Shown here piece by piece: positions 33,281-42,248 of a stretch of 64,000 nucleotides of DNA. The stretch's first letter is position 1. The number at the start of each line of letters is the position of its first letter. Source of the stretch: CAYUZU01 sp964448675 (GTDB lineage Bacteria > Planctomycetota > Phycisphaerae > UBA1845 > Fen-1342); assembly GCA_964448675.1 (NCBI GenBank), contig CAYUZU010000003.1:1-64000 (forward strand). Direction: 5' to 3'. A program made the position numbers and the translations under genes. The notes beneath the pieces were generated by a model. The model had not been told where the DNA came from, did no database searches, and saw only the letters and a program-made list of their open reading frames with translations.

Positions 33281-34207
33281 ATGTGGCGGACGGTCGTCGA
33301 GCTATCACTCGTGGTCCTCCTGGCGGCCGGTCTCGCCTGCGGACAGGCGGGCTCCCGCGACGGCGAGCCGCGCACACAACCAGCGCGCGACGCAGCCAGC
33401 ACGCAGCCGGCCGGTTATCCCGAGATGATTCCCTGGGTCGAGGCCAGCACCCGGGTGGACGGGTCGTACGAGCGCACGCTGCGCGGGCTGCTTGCGTGGC
33501 AGCCGCTGGTGAAGCGTGCGATCGTGTCGGTGGGCCCGGACGAGGGGGCCATGCTGCTCAAGCTGAAGCGGGCCGTGCCGGGAATCACCATCATCCCGGG
33601 CATCAAGACCTCCGCGCTGCTGGCGCCGGGGCGGGCCGGGTTCGACTCGGTTCGCGCCTGGGGGCAGTTGGCGGCGCTGAGTGAGCGGCTCTGCGACGCG
33701 ATGAACGTCAAGGTTATCCTGTTCGAGCACGAGAGCGCCCTGAAGAAGTACCAGTCCGGCGAGTACGAGATGGACCTGGCGCGGCTGCGCGCCGGGCTGC
33801 GGCAGATGCCCGAGGATCTGCTGGTGCTGTGGTACCCGAGCGCCTATGGCGGCGCGCAGCTCGAGCCGAGCATCGAGCTCTGCCAGGCGGTGGAGGACGG
33901 GATCAAGGACGTGGTGTTTGTCGACACCGCGACGGTGTATTCGCCGCACGCGCTCGCGTCGCCGGCTGCCAGGCGGTGCAAGGCGCGGCTGGTCGAGACC
34001 GCCGACAAGCCGCCGGCGCGGATGATCTATGCGGGATGGGAAGGCATGTGGCCGTTGAAGCGGGTGCCGGAGGCGATTCGGGCGACGAGGGAGAGCGACA
34101 TGGTGATTCTCTACCCCGGCGCGAAGCGCTGGGTCAGTTCCGCGTGGGCGCTCGGCAAGATCTTCGAGGAAAGCGGTATCCCGACGCGGCGCGACAAAGC
34201 GGATTAG
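33281..34207 (+). CDS. Lipoprotein of unknown function at the start of the polysaccharide locus
   Basis: 308 residues. N-terminal lipoprotein signal (VVELSLVVLLAAGLAC, Cys at about 20) then a Thr/Gln/Ala linker. The body alternates strands and helices (RAIVSVGPDEGAMLLKLKRAVPGITIIPGI, NVKVILFEHESALKKYQ, LLVLWYPSAYGG, DVVFVDTATVYS, MIYAGWEGMW), which suggests a TIM-barrel-like fold such as in glycoside hydrolases. I do not recognise the family. ATG 33281 is chosen as the signal-peptide start. Thirty-one bases before the bi-domain oxidoreductase gene. Confidence 0.75.
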   Translation: MWRTVVELSLVVLLAAGLACGQAGSRDGEPRTQPARDAASTQPAGYPEMIPWVEASTRVDGSYERTLRGLLAWQPLVKRAIVSVGPDEGAMLLKLKRAVPGITIIPGIKTSALLAPGRAGFDSVRAWGQLAALSERLCDAMNVKVILFEHESALKKYQSGEYEMDLARLRAGLRQMPEDLLVLWYPSAYGGAQLEPSIELCQAVEDGIKDVVFVDTATVYSPHALASPAARRCKARLVETADKPPARMIYAGWEGMWPLKRVPEAIRATRESDMVILYPGAKRWVSSAWALGKIFEESGIPTRRDKAD

Positions 34208-34238
34208 CCCCGTCACTTACGCAAACCAGAGAGCAGGT

Positions 34239-36425
34239 ATGAAACAGGTCTTGTTCGGCAAGCGCGTATACGTCACCGAGGTCCCGGCCCCGGGCATTGG
34301 CCGCGGCCAAGTGCTCGTCGAAGTCGCGTATTCGTTCATCTCCACTGGCACCGAAGTCGCCGGCGTCAAGGGCGCCAAGGGCGGCGTGATCAGCAAGGTC
34401 CGCCAACATCCGCAGCGCATCGCACAGGTCATGGAGATGATTCGCGTCGATGGCGTTCGCAAGACCTTTGCCCGGGTACAGGCGAAGCTCGAGGGCCGCG
34501 GGACGATCGGCTACTCGTGTGCCGGCCGGGTCGTTGCCACCGCCCGCGACGTGCAGCACCTGGCCCCGGGCGACCTGGTCGCGTGCGCCGGCATGGGCTA
34601 TGCGTCTCACGCCGAGGTGGTGAGCGTGCCGGCGAACCTGGTGGCGAAGCTGCCGGCGGGCTGCGACCTGCGACAGGCCTCGGGGACAACGGTGGCGTCG
34701 ATTGCGTTGCACGGTGTGCGGCGGGCGGACCTGCGGCTGGGGGAGACGGCGGTGGTGCTGGGGTTGGGGCTGCTGGGACAGATCGCACTGCAGTACTTCA
34801 AGGCCAGCGGCGTGCGGGTGATCGGCTTCGACGCGAATCCACAACGGGTCGAGGAGGCGCAGGCGCAGGGCTTCGACGAGTGTTTTGCGATGGTCGGCGA
34901 GGCGGCTGTCGCCGAGGTCGCCACCCGCACATCCGATAAGGGGGCCGACGGCGTGCTGATCACGGCGGCTACGGACGCCCCCGGCATCTGCCAGGACGCG
35001 ATGCAGATGTCACGGCGCAAGGGGCGCGTGGTGGTGGTCGGCGCGGTGCCGCTGACATTCGACCGCGATCCGTTCTACCGCAACGAGATCGACTTCATGA
35101 TCTCCAGCAGCTACGGGCCGGGGCGGTATGACCCGACGTACGAGGAGCTGGGACAGGACTACCCCTACGCGTACGTGCGCTGGACCGAGAATCGCAACAT
35201 GCAGGCCATCCTGCAAATGATCGCTGACGGCACGCTGAACCTCGACCGGCTTATCTCGGCCGAGTATTCGATCGACGAGGCCGACCAGGCCTTCGCGCGG
35301 CTCAGCAGCGACGAGGGCCCCCGGCCGCTGGCGGTGGTGATCAAGTACCCATTCGAGGAGCGGCCGGCCGAGCGCAAACTCGGTCGGGCGGTGGACGTGA
35401 GCGCGGCGCCACGTGTCGCGGGCCGCATCGGCGTGGGTGTCATCGGGTTGGGCAACTTCTGCACCGGGATGCACCTGCCGAACCTCGCGACGCTGAGCGA
35501 CCGCTTCCAACTCGTCGCGACGTGTGACTTCAACAGCGCCCGCGCCCAGGACGTCGCGCGGCAGCGCGGCGCGAAACTCGCCTGCTCGGACGCCGCCGAG
35601 CTGTTCGCCAGTCCGGACGTGCAGCTCGTGATGATCACGACGCGCCACGACACGCACGCGCCGCTCGCGATGGAAGCGCTGCGGGCCGGCAAGCACGTCT
35701 TCGTCGAGAAACCCGTGGCGCTGGACCCCGCACAGCTGGCAGCGCTCGGCGGCGTGCTGGCGGAGAGCGGGCGGTACTACATGGTGGGCTTCAACCGGCG
35801 TTTCAGTCCGCACGCGGCGCAGCTGCGGGAACTGCTGCGGGGCCGCCAGAGTCCGCTGGTGGTCAACTATCGCATCATTGCCGACCCGGCGCCCGCGGAC
35901 AGTTGGATCTATAGCGAGGCCGGCGGCGGGCGCGTGATCGGCGAGGCGTGCCACATGCTGGACCTGTTCAACTACCTCGTCGGCGATGAGGTGGCGCCGG
36001 CCGAGCTGGATGTCGTCGCGCCGCCGGCGGGTGCGGGCGGGCCGCCGGGGGACAACTTCGTGGCGTCGCTGCGGTATGCGGACGGGTCGTTGTGCACGCT
36101 GACGTACTCGGCGCTGGGGCAGAAGAGCAAGGAGAACGGCAAGGAACGGCTGGAGGCGCTGTGGGACCGCAAGTCGTTCGTGATTGACGACTACGTGCGG
36201 AGCTTCGGCGCGGGCTGCGCGGCGGGCAGCGCGGGAAGCAAGTCGAGCAAGGGGCACCTGGAGGAGCTGACGGCGCTGGCGGACCACCTGCAGGGCCGCG
36301 GGCCGGCGCCGATCTCGTGGGCGGCGTGCGTGCGGGCAACCGAGCAGAGCTTCGCGGTCGACGCGGCGTGCCGGGGGGGTGTGGTGCAGGACGGCGCTGC
36401 CGACGATTCGGGCACGGAGGGTTGA
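34239..36425 (+). CDS. Bi-domain oxidoreductase: MDR dehydrogenase fused to Gfo/Idh/MocA
   Basis: 728 residues. Residues 1-375 are a zinc-type alcohol-dehydrogenase (MDR) fold with Rossmann motif VVLGLGLLGQIALQYF and the EVAYSFISTGTE start typical of this group. Residues about 395-720 are a Gfo/Idh/MocA domain with GVGVIGLGNFCTGMHLPNL and the catalytic EKP in GKHVFVEKPVALD. These fused enzymes are recurrent in polysaccharide gene clusters and probably oxidise and re-reduce a sugar or nucleotide sugar in one protein; the substrate is unknown. The next gene begins 3 bases after the stop. Confidence 0.9.
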   Translation: MKQVLFGKRVYVTEVPAPGIGRGQVLVEVAYSFISTGTEVAGVKGAKGGVISKVRQHPQRIAQVMEMIRVDGVRKTFARVQAKLEGRGTIGYSCAGRVVATARDVQHLAPGDLVACAGMGYASHAEVVSVPANLVAKLPAGCDLRQASGTTVASIALHGVRRADLRLGETAVVLGLGLLGQIALQYFKASGVRVIGFDANPQRVEEAQAQGFDECFAMVGEAAVAEVATRTSDKGADGVLITAATDAPGICQDAMQMSRRKGRVVVVGAVPLTFDRDPFYRNEIDFMISSSYGPGRYDPTYEELGQDYPYAYVRWTENRNMQAILQMIADGTLNLDRLISAEYSIDEADQAFARLSSDEGPRPLAVVIKYPFEERPAERKLGRAVDVSAAPRVAGRIGVGVIGLGNFCTGMHLPNLATLSDRFQLVATCDFNSARAQDVARQRGAKLACSDAAELFASPDVQLVMITTRHDTHAPLAMEALRAGKHVFVEKPVALDPAQLAALGGVLAESGRYYMVGFNRRFSPHAAQLRELLRGRQSPLVVNYRIIADPAPADSWIYSEAGGGRVIGEACHMLDLFNYLVGDEVAPAELDVVAPPAGAGGPPGDNFVASLRYADGSLCTLTYSALGQKSKENGKERLEALWDRKSFVIDDYVRSFGAGCAAGSAGSKSSKGHLEELTALADHLQGRGPAPISWAACVRATEQSFAVDAACRGGVVQDGAADDSGTEG

Positions 36426-36428
36426 GCC

Positions 36429-37835
36429 TTGTCCGGCGACGCGACTTCCTGGCCCCGACAGCTGCTCAGCCATCTGAGTCGGCCGTGGCGCCGCTACCTG
36501 TTCAACCGTGCCTATCGTACGGCGCTGGATTCGGACGGCTGGTCGGCCGAGCGCATCCGCCGCTATCACGACGAGATGCTGGTAAAGCTGGTGCGACACG
36601 CGGCCAAGCACGTGCCGTTCTATCAACGCCGGTTTGCGCAGGCGGGTATCGATGTCGAGGCTTTTCGTGGCGCTGTCGACCTGCCGAAGTTGCCGATAGT
36701 GTCGCGTGAAGAGCTGAAGGAGCACGCCCGGGAGATGTGCGTGCGCAACACGCCCTCATGGATGTTGACCACAGTCCACACCGGTGGCACGACGTCCGGC
36801 GTCGTCGCGACCACGTACGCGCCGCGGGCGATCAGTGACATCGAGTATGGCTACATCTGTGCGCTCTGGAAACGGGTCGGGGCCCGGCGGACGGACTGCA
36901 TGGCGATGTTGCGTGGCGAGATTCTGCGCGACGAGTGTGACTGGAGATTCCAGCCGCGGCAGAATCGACTGGTGCTGTCTTCGTACAAGCTGCGCGCGCC
37001 GCTCGTGCGCGAGTTCATCGACCTGATGAAGCGGTACAAGGTGCAGTGGCTGCACGCGTACCCGTCGTCGGCCTGGGTCATGGCGACGCTGATGAAACGG
37101 CACAACATCAAGTTTGACGTGCCGTTGCGCGGCGCGCTGTTCGGCAGCGAGTCACTCTACGAGTGGCAGTACGAGACCTTCCGCGAGGTCTTCCAGTGCC
37201 CCATCTACACGCACTACGGGCACCGTGAGCTAGCCGTGCTCGGCGGCTGGTGCGAGAAGACGACAGACTACCACTTCCTGCCGACCCACGGTTACGTCGA
37301 GTTCGTGCCCATGCCGCAGTTCGCCGCCTGTCCGGATGAACCCATGACCGAGATCGTCGCAACGGGCTATCTGAACTGGCGTATGCCGCTGATCCGCTAC
37401 GCGACGATGGATTACGCCCGGCCGCCGGAGGAAGGCGCCTGCCCGGCCTGCGGACGTCATCATACGCGCACGCGGACGATTTACGGCCGGGCGCAGGCGC
37501 TGCTCGTCGCCGCCGACGGCACCGTGGTGCCACACACGAACCTGGGAATTCACTCGTACGCCTTTGCGAAGCGCTACCAGTTTGTCCAGGACGCCCCGGG
37601 CGAAGTCGTCTTCAAGTTCATCCCCAGCGATCCGTCGCAAGCGGCGGCGGCCGTCGCACAACTGGAACAGGACTTTGCGGGTTTGCGCGACTGGGGCCTG
37701 ACGGTGCGGGCGGAAGTGGTCGAGGACCTGCCGCGAACCTGGACCGGCAAGGACATCTTCGTCGTACGGAACATTCCGCTGCCGTGGGAGTCCGATGCCG
37801 CCGGCAGCATCACGCCAGAGTCGGAGTTGTCATGA
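36429..37835 (+). CDS. CapK/PaaK-like adenylate-forming enzyme, copy 1
   Basis: 468 residues of the phenylacetate-CoA-ligase-like AMP-binding superfamily. N-terminal RAYRTALDSDGWSAERI and LVRHAAKHVPFYQRRF; phosphate loop HTGGTTSG; YGHREL at the adenine-binding position; a zinc-knuckle-like CPACGRHH; and a small C-terminal domain with TGKD near the end. Such enzymes in surface-polysaccharide clusters are thought to activate a carboxylic acid for transfer to a sugar. Start is TTG at 36429, backed by GGAGGG. A related copy lies at 38979-40349. Overlaps the next gene by 4 bases. Confidence 0.85.
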   Translation: MSGDATSWPRQLLSHLSRPWRRYLFNRAYRTALDSDGWSAERIRRYHDEMLVKLVRHAAKHVPFYQRRFAQAGIDVEAFRGAVDLPKLPIVSREELKEHAREMCVRNTPSWMLTTVHTGGTTSGVVATTYAPRAISDIEYGYICALWKRVGARRTDCMAMLRGEILRDECDWRFQPRQNRLVLSSYKLRAPLVREFIDLMKRYKVQWLHAYPSSAWVMATLMKRHNIKFDVPLRGALFGSESLYEWQYETFREVFQCPIYTHYGHRELAVLGGWCEKTTDYHFLPTHGYVEFVPMPQFAACPDEPMTEIVATGYLNWRMPLIRYATMDYARPPEEGACPACGRHHTRTRTIYGRAQALLVAADGTVVPHTNLGIHSYAFAKRYQFVQDAPGEVVFKFIPSDPSQAAAAVAQLEQDFAGLRDWGLTVRAEVVEDLPRTWTGKDIFVVRNIPLPWESDAAGSITPESELS

Positions 37836-38914
37836 ATATCACGGTGGTCGGAACGGGACATGGCGGCTGTGCCATGGCGGCGGTGCTGGCGCAGCACGGT
37901 CACGACGTCAGTATGCTGAAGCTCGGCGTGACGATGCACTCCGAGAACTTCGCAGCGTTGCAGCGGAACCGCGCCATTCACTTGAAGGGCATCGAGGGTG
38001 AGGGCGAGTTTCGGCTCAAACGTGTGACGCGTCACCCGTTCGAAGCCATCGAGGACGCCGAACTGATCCTGGTCTTCTATGTGTCGAACTTCCACCCGAT
38101 GGTGGCCAATCGGCTCGCGCCGCACCTGCACGAGGGCCAGGTGGTGGTCTTGAACCCGGGCTACCTGGGGACGCTCGAGTTCGCGCGGGCCATGGCGCGG
38201 CTCGGCCGGCGGGAGCGGCCGTTGTTCGCCGAATTCGAGACGCTGCCTTTCACGTCGCGCATCGGCCCGCCCGGCACCGTGACGATCACGTCGCGGAACG
38301 TGCGGCATCCGTTCGCCACCTGTCCCGCCAGCCGGGCTGACGAACTGGTCGAGTTCCTCCGCCCCGTGCTCGGGGAATGTGTGCCGCGCACGCACTTGAT
38401 CGAGGTGGCCCTGCACAATCCAAACCTCGTCATCCATACGGTTGGCGTGTTGATGAATGCTGCGGCGGTCGAGCACCCGGACCGCCGATTCGCCATGTAC
38501 CGCGATGGGTTCTCGCCCGCGGTGTGGAACCTGGTCGGCGCACTCGACAACGAGAAGATGGACGTGCTCGAGCACCTCGGGGCCCCGCGCACGCCGTACT
38601 TCGACGCGTTCCGGCTGCGTACCTTCGCCGACCAGGACGTCGATCCACTGGAGGGGTTCGGGCGTTACGCCGCCGAAGCGCCGGACGGCCCGTTCACGGT
38701 CGAGCATCGTTACGTCACCGAAGATGTCCCGATGGGGCTCGGCCTGCTGCACTCGCTTGGCCACGCGGCCGGTGTGCCCACGCCGATGGCGGACAGCATG
38801 ATCCACGTGGCCAACGGGCTGATCCCGCATCACGACTTCTGGGCCGAGGCGCGGACGCTGGACAGGCTGTGGGACGGTTCCCTCGAGGCGCTGCTGAAGG
38901 AGCTGACGAGTTGA
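37832..38914 (+). CDS. NAD/NADP octopine/nopaline (opine) dehydrogenase-family protein
   Basis: 360 residues. Rossmann N-terminus NITVVGTGHGGCAMAAVLAQHGHDV with the GxGxxG pattern, and the opine-dehydrogenase C-terminal domain with HNPNLVIHTVGVLMNA, where family members have the catalytic His. These enzymes join an amino group and a keto acid by reductive amination. Here the gene sits between two CapK/PaaK-like ligases with 4-base overlap to the first, so it may build an opine-type acid that is then activated. The start ATG 37832 overlaps the previous stop (ATGA). Confidence 0.85.
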   Translation: MNITVVGTGHGGCAMAAVLAQHGHDVSMLKLGVTMHSENFAALQRNRAIHLKGIEGEGEFRLKRVTRHPFEAIEDAELILVFYVSNFHPMVANRLAPHLHEGQVVVLNPGYLGTLEFARAMARLGRRERPLFAEFETLPFTSRIGPPGTVTITSRNVRHPFATCPASRADELVEFLRPVLGECVPRTHLIEVALHNPNLVIHTVGVLMNAAAVEHPDRRFAMYRDGFSPAVWNLVGALDNEKMDVLEHLGAPRTPYFDAFRLRTFADQDVDPLEGFGRYAAEAPDGPFTVEHRYVTEDVPMGLGLLHSLGHAAGVPTPMADSMIHVANGLIPHHDFWAEARTLDRLWDGSLEALLKELTS

Positions 38915-38978
38915 GCGCGTGCCCCCACCGCACTCGGCGGCGGCAGTCGCCGAAGTAATGCCTGCGACACCGAGGCCG

Positions 38979-40349
38979 ATGACGACAGACCATAATCACA
39001 CCCCGATACGTACGCTCACGCGGCTTCTGGCGTGGCCCCTGCGCAGGCGGCGCTACCGGCAGGCCTATCGGCGCAGCTTGGCCACCGACGGATGGCCCGC
39101 AGCACAGGTCCGTGCCTACCAGGACGCGGCCGTGCAGCGTGTCGTGCGCGCGGCCCTCAGTCACGTACGCTTCTACCGGGAGCGTTGGCGGGCGGCGGGC
39201 CTAGCGGTACAGGAGATCGCATGTTGCGAAGACTTGCGGCATGCGCCGACTGTCGACAAGCGCGATCTGCTGGAGCACCACGATGCGTTGCGCCGGCCCG
39301 GCACGCTGCCGCTGACGGTCACTCACCACACCACCGGCGGCTCAACCGGGACGATTGCCACGGTCAGCGGACCGCGCGGGATGACATACTGGGAAATGGG
39401 CTGCATTCACGCGCTGTGGCACCGGATCGGGTTTCGCCGGGGCGACCGCATCGTGACGCTGCGCGGCTCCATGCCTGCCGAGCCCGGCAAGGTGTGGTCG
39501 CACGACCGATGGGAACACCGGCTGACTATCAGCACCTATCACCTGCGTGATGACAATGTCGACGAGATTGCGCGGCAAATCGACCAATTCGCCCCGAAGT
39601 GGCTGCACGTGTATCCTTCGGCGGCGACACTGCTGGCGAATACCCTGAAGCGAACCGGCCGCCGTCTGGGAACACGCCTGCACGGGGTGCTGTGTGGCAG
39701 CGAGAACGTCTATCCGTGGCAGGTCGACCTTTTTCGGGAGGTGTTCGACTGCGCCACATACGCTCACTACGGCCACGGCGAGATGACCGTGCTCGGCGGC
39801 TGGTGTGAAAAGTCGCGGACATACCACTTTCTGCCACACTACGGCTACCTCGAACTGCTCGACGAGAACCAGCAGCCGATCACCGAGCCCGGTGTCACCG
39901 GCGAGATCACCGGCACCGGCTTCTTCAACACCGTCATGCCGCTGATTCGCTATCGTACCGCCGACTACGGCGCGTGGGACGAGCCCGGCCCGTGCCCCGC
40001 CTGCGGGCGCCACCACCAGCGCCTGGCCCGCATCGAGGGCCGCGTGCAGGAGTACCTGACGCTCGCCGACGGCACACGCTTCCCCGCCACCAACATCAAC
40101 GCGCTGCACGGCATGTTCTTTGCGCTGATCTACCGCTTCCAGTTCGTGCAGGACCGCCCGGGGCACGCCACCTTGCGCTACGTGCCCGCCGTCGAGATGA
40201 CGCCCCAGCGCGAGGCGGAGATCCGGAACGCGTTCGCCTACCTGGGTGAACTCGGCCTGGCACTGGACTTCGCGGCGGTGGACGAGATACCGTTGACACG
40301 CAGCGGCAAGCAACGGATCGTGATCACCGAGGAGCCGCCCCCCTCATGA
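38979..40349 (+). CDS. CapK/PaaK-like adenylate-forming enzyme, copy 2
   Basis: 456 residues, paralogue of the enzyme at 36429-37835. Shared features: HHTTGGSTG phosphate loop, YGHGEMTVLGGWCEK, CPACGRHH, MPLIRYRTADY and a terminal RSGKQRI. Several starts are possible: GTG 38919, ATG 38958 or ATG 38979. ATG 38979 is chosen because alignment to copy 1 puts the common RxAYRxxLxxDGW region close behind it. The 64-base gap to the opine-dehydrogenase gene closes if GTG 38919 is used. The end overlaps the glycosyltransferase by 4 bases. Confidence 0.83.
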   Translation: MTTDHNHTPIRTLTRLLAWPLRRRRYRQAYRRSLATDGWPAAQVRAYQDAAVQRVVRAALSHVRFYRERWRAAGLAVQEIACCEDLRHAPTVDKRDLLEHHDALRRPGTLPLTVTHHTTGGSTGTIATVSGPRGMTYWEMGCIHALWHRIGFRRGDRIVTLRGSMPAEPGKVWSHDRWEHRLTISTYHLRDDNVDEIARQIDQFAPKWLHVYPSAATLLANTLKRTGRRLGTRLHGVLCGSENVYPWQVDLFREVFDCATYAHYGHGEMTVLGGWCEKSRTYHFLPHYGYLELLDENQQPITEPGVTGEITGTGFFNTVMPLIRYRTADYGAWDEPGPCPACGRHHQRLARIEGRVQEYLTLADGTRFPATNINALHGMFFALIYRFQFVQDRPGHATLRYVPAVEMTPQREAEIRNAFAYLGELGLALDFAAVDEIPLTRSGKQRIVITEEPPPS

Positions 40350-41434
40350 GAACGCCGCGCGCCGCATCATCGCGCCCCATCGCCATCATCGGCCCCTACC
40401 CGGACTACGGTGGCCAGGTCGGCGGCATCTCGGTGCATATTCAGCGCATCGTGCCGTACATGCGCGAGGCCGGCCTCGATGTTCGCGTGTACCAGATTGG
40501 CGGCGCGGGCTGTCCGGCAGAGGGGGTCTATTCCTGTCGCGGCCGCTGGGGCTTCCTTGGGCCCATTCTCCGTACCGAGCGCCGCAGCGTCGTTCACTCG
40601 CATCTCATCGGCGCGCACGAGCGCGTCGCGCAAGGCCTCGCCCGTTACGGGCGCTCCGGACCGATGATCCTCACGGTGCACGGACGCAGCCTGCGCGATC
40701 AGATCCACCAGCCGCGAAAAGTTCCGGGGGCGCTCGTCGCCTGGGCGGCGCGCGCGATGGATCACGTCGTTGCGGTCAGCGCGGAAGTCGCCGGCGACGT
40801 ACGGCAGGCCGGCGTGGCGCCGGAGCGGATCAGCACGCTGCCGGCCTACGCCCCGCCCCGGGTCACGGACGCCGAGCGGGCCCGCATGCCTGCAGAATTG
40901 TCGGCTTTCGTGCAGACGCACGATCCGGTGTGTTGCTTCATGGGGGCTTTCATCGAGTACGACGGCAAGGACCTCTACGGCCACGACCTGGCGCTGGAGA
41001 TGCTGGGGCGGCTGCGCGCGGAGCACCCCAACGCCGGCCTGGTCATCAGCATCGGACGTGCCGGCGACCGCAGCAGCATCGAGCAGCAGGTGCGGGCCCG
41101 CGCGGCGCAGCCCGACGTGGCCGGTCACGTGCTCTTTCTGCCGCCGGGCCTGCCGTTGTGCCCGGTGATCGAGCAGTCGGACGTGTTTGTGCGGCCAACG
41201 CGCGTCGACGGCTGGGGTGTGAGCGTCGCAGAGGCGATTCAACTGAACGTGCCGGCCGTCGCCAGCGACGTCTGCCAGCGTGTCAGCGGTGCCTACCTGT
41301 TTCCGAACGAGGACGTGGCCGCGCTGACGGCCCAGGTCCGCCGGGCGCTGGCGGAAGGGGTGCCGGCGGGCGCAGGTTCCGAGCTGGACTACCACGAGCG
41401 GCTGGTGGCGCTCTACAGACGGTTGGCGCAATGA
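40346..41434 (+). CDS. Family 4 glycosyltransferase (GT-B fold), first copy
   Basis: 362 residues. N-terminal PIAIIGPYPDYGGQVGGISVHIQRIVPYM with the acceptor-side glycine loop, HSHLIGAHE, and the C-terminal nucleotide-sugar site VFVRPTRVDGWGVSVAEAIQLNVPAVAS (the ExxxxxxxE-like motif appears with the second Glu conserved as AEA). Adds one sugar to the repeat unit on the cytoplasmic side. Starts 4 bases inside the previous gene. Confidence 0.9.
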   Translation: MRTPRAASSRPIAIIGPYPDYGGQVGGISVHIQRIVPYMREAGLDVRVYQIGGAGCPAEGVYSCRGRWGFLGPILRTERRSVVHSHLIGAHERVAQGLARYGRSGPMILTVHGRSLRDQIHQPRKVPGALVAWAARAMDHVVAVSAEVAGDVRQAGVAPERISTLPAYAPPRVTDAERARMPAELSAFVQTHDPVCCFMGAFIEYDGKDLYGHDLALEMLGRLRAEHPNAGLVISIGRAGDRSSIEQQVRARAAQPDVAGHVLFLPPGLPLCPVIEQSDVFVRPTRVDGWGVSVAEAIQLNVPAVASDVCQRVSGAYLFPNEDVAALTAQVRRALAEGVPAGAGSELDYHERLVALYRRLAQ

Positions 41435-41593
41435 TGCGACGGTACCGACCGGTGGCCGGCGAACAGGCAGCGGCGCGTCACCATGGGGAACTTGCGTCGA
41501 GAGCCGCAGAGTGGCTACGATCGCGCCGCGCATGCGTCGATGCCGACCGTAACGGAGAGGCGATACAACGAATCTGTTCTGAGGAGCTCCCTG

Positions 41594-42187
41594 ATGGGGT
41601 TGCGAAGTGCGATCAAGCGCGTTCTGAACAACATCGAATTGCGGCGCGTGGGACGGAACGAATACTACCGACGGCGCGGTGCGGTCGTTGGCAAGGACGT
41701 GATATTGTCAGGGACGGTTCTGGCCGAACCACATATGTGCAAGATCGGCAACCACGTATGGGTGGCGCCGCGTGTGGAGTTCGTCAATCACGATGGCGCG
41801 ATTGCGCTGTTCTGCAAGGTTGGGCGCACCACGGCGGTGAACGTCGTAGGGCGGATCGTCGTGCACGACAACGTGTTCATTGGGGCTCGATCAATCATCT
41901 TGCCCGACGTGGAGATCGGTCCGACCGCGGTCGTCGCCGCCGGCAGCGTCGTAACACGTGACGTGCCGCCCGAAACGGTCGTTGGGGGCGCGCCGGCGAA
42001 GCCGATTTGCTCGGTCGACGATTACCTCAAGCGGTACGAGGGCGAGGCTGCGACCTTGTGGGTAGAGCGCGAGGATGCGATTACGGAGCAAATGGCGCGG
42101 TTCTTCATCAAGGAAGATCACCGCGGGAAATATGCCCTGCGGGTCAGGCATGGCCATACCCGTTTAACGCGGCCCGATCCCGAATGA
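41594..42187 (+). CDS. Hexapeptide-repeat acyltransferase
   Basis: 197 residues with left-handed beta-helix repeats: VGKDVILSGTVLAEPHMCKIGNHVWVAP and GRIVVHDNVFIGARSIILPDVEIGPTAVVAAGSVVTRDVPPETVVGGAPAKPI, the ending typical of sugar O-acetyltransferases. ATG 41594 is chosen because GAGGAG lies 7 bases before it, although the frame is open from 41483. Its base composition is less GC-rich than the neighbours, which may mark a separate origin. Probably acetylates a sugar of the polymer. Confidence 0.85.
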   Translation: MGLRSAIKRVLNNIELRRVGRNEYYRRRGAVVGKDVILSGTVLAEPHMCKIGNHVWVAPRVEFVNHDGAIALFCKVGRTTAVNVVGRIVVHDNVFIGARSIILPDVEIGPTAVVAAGSVVTRDVPPETVVGGAPAKPICSVDDYLKRYEGEAATLWVEREDAITEQMARFFIKEDHRGKYALRVRHGHTRLTRPDPE

Positions 42188-42248
42188 GTGGTGGATCGGT
42201 CATCCCCCTATAGACGTGGAGCCTAAGAACCTATGAAGAGGTTGCCGC

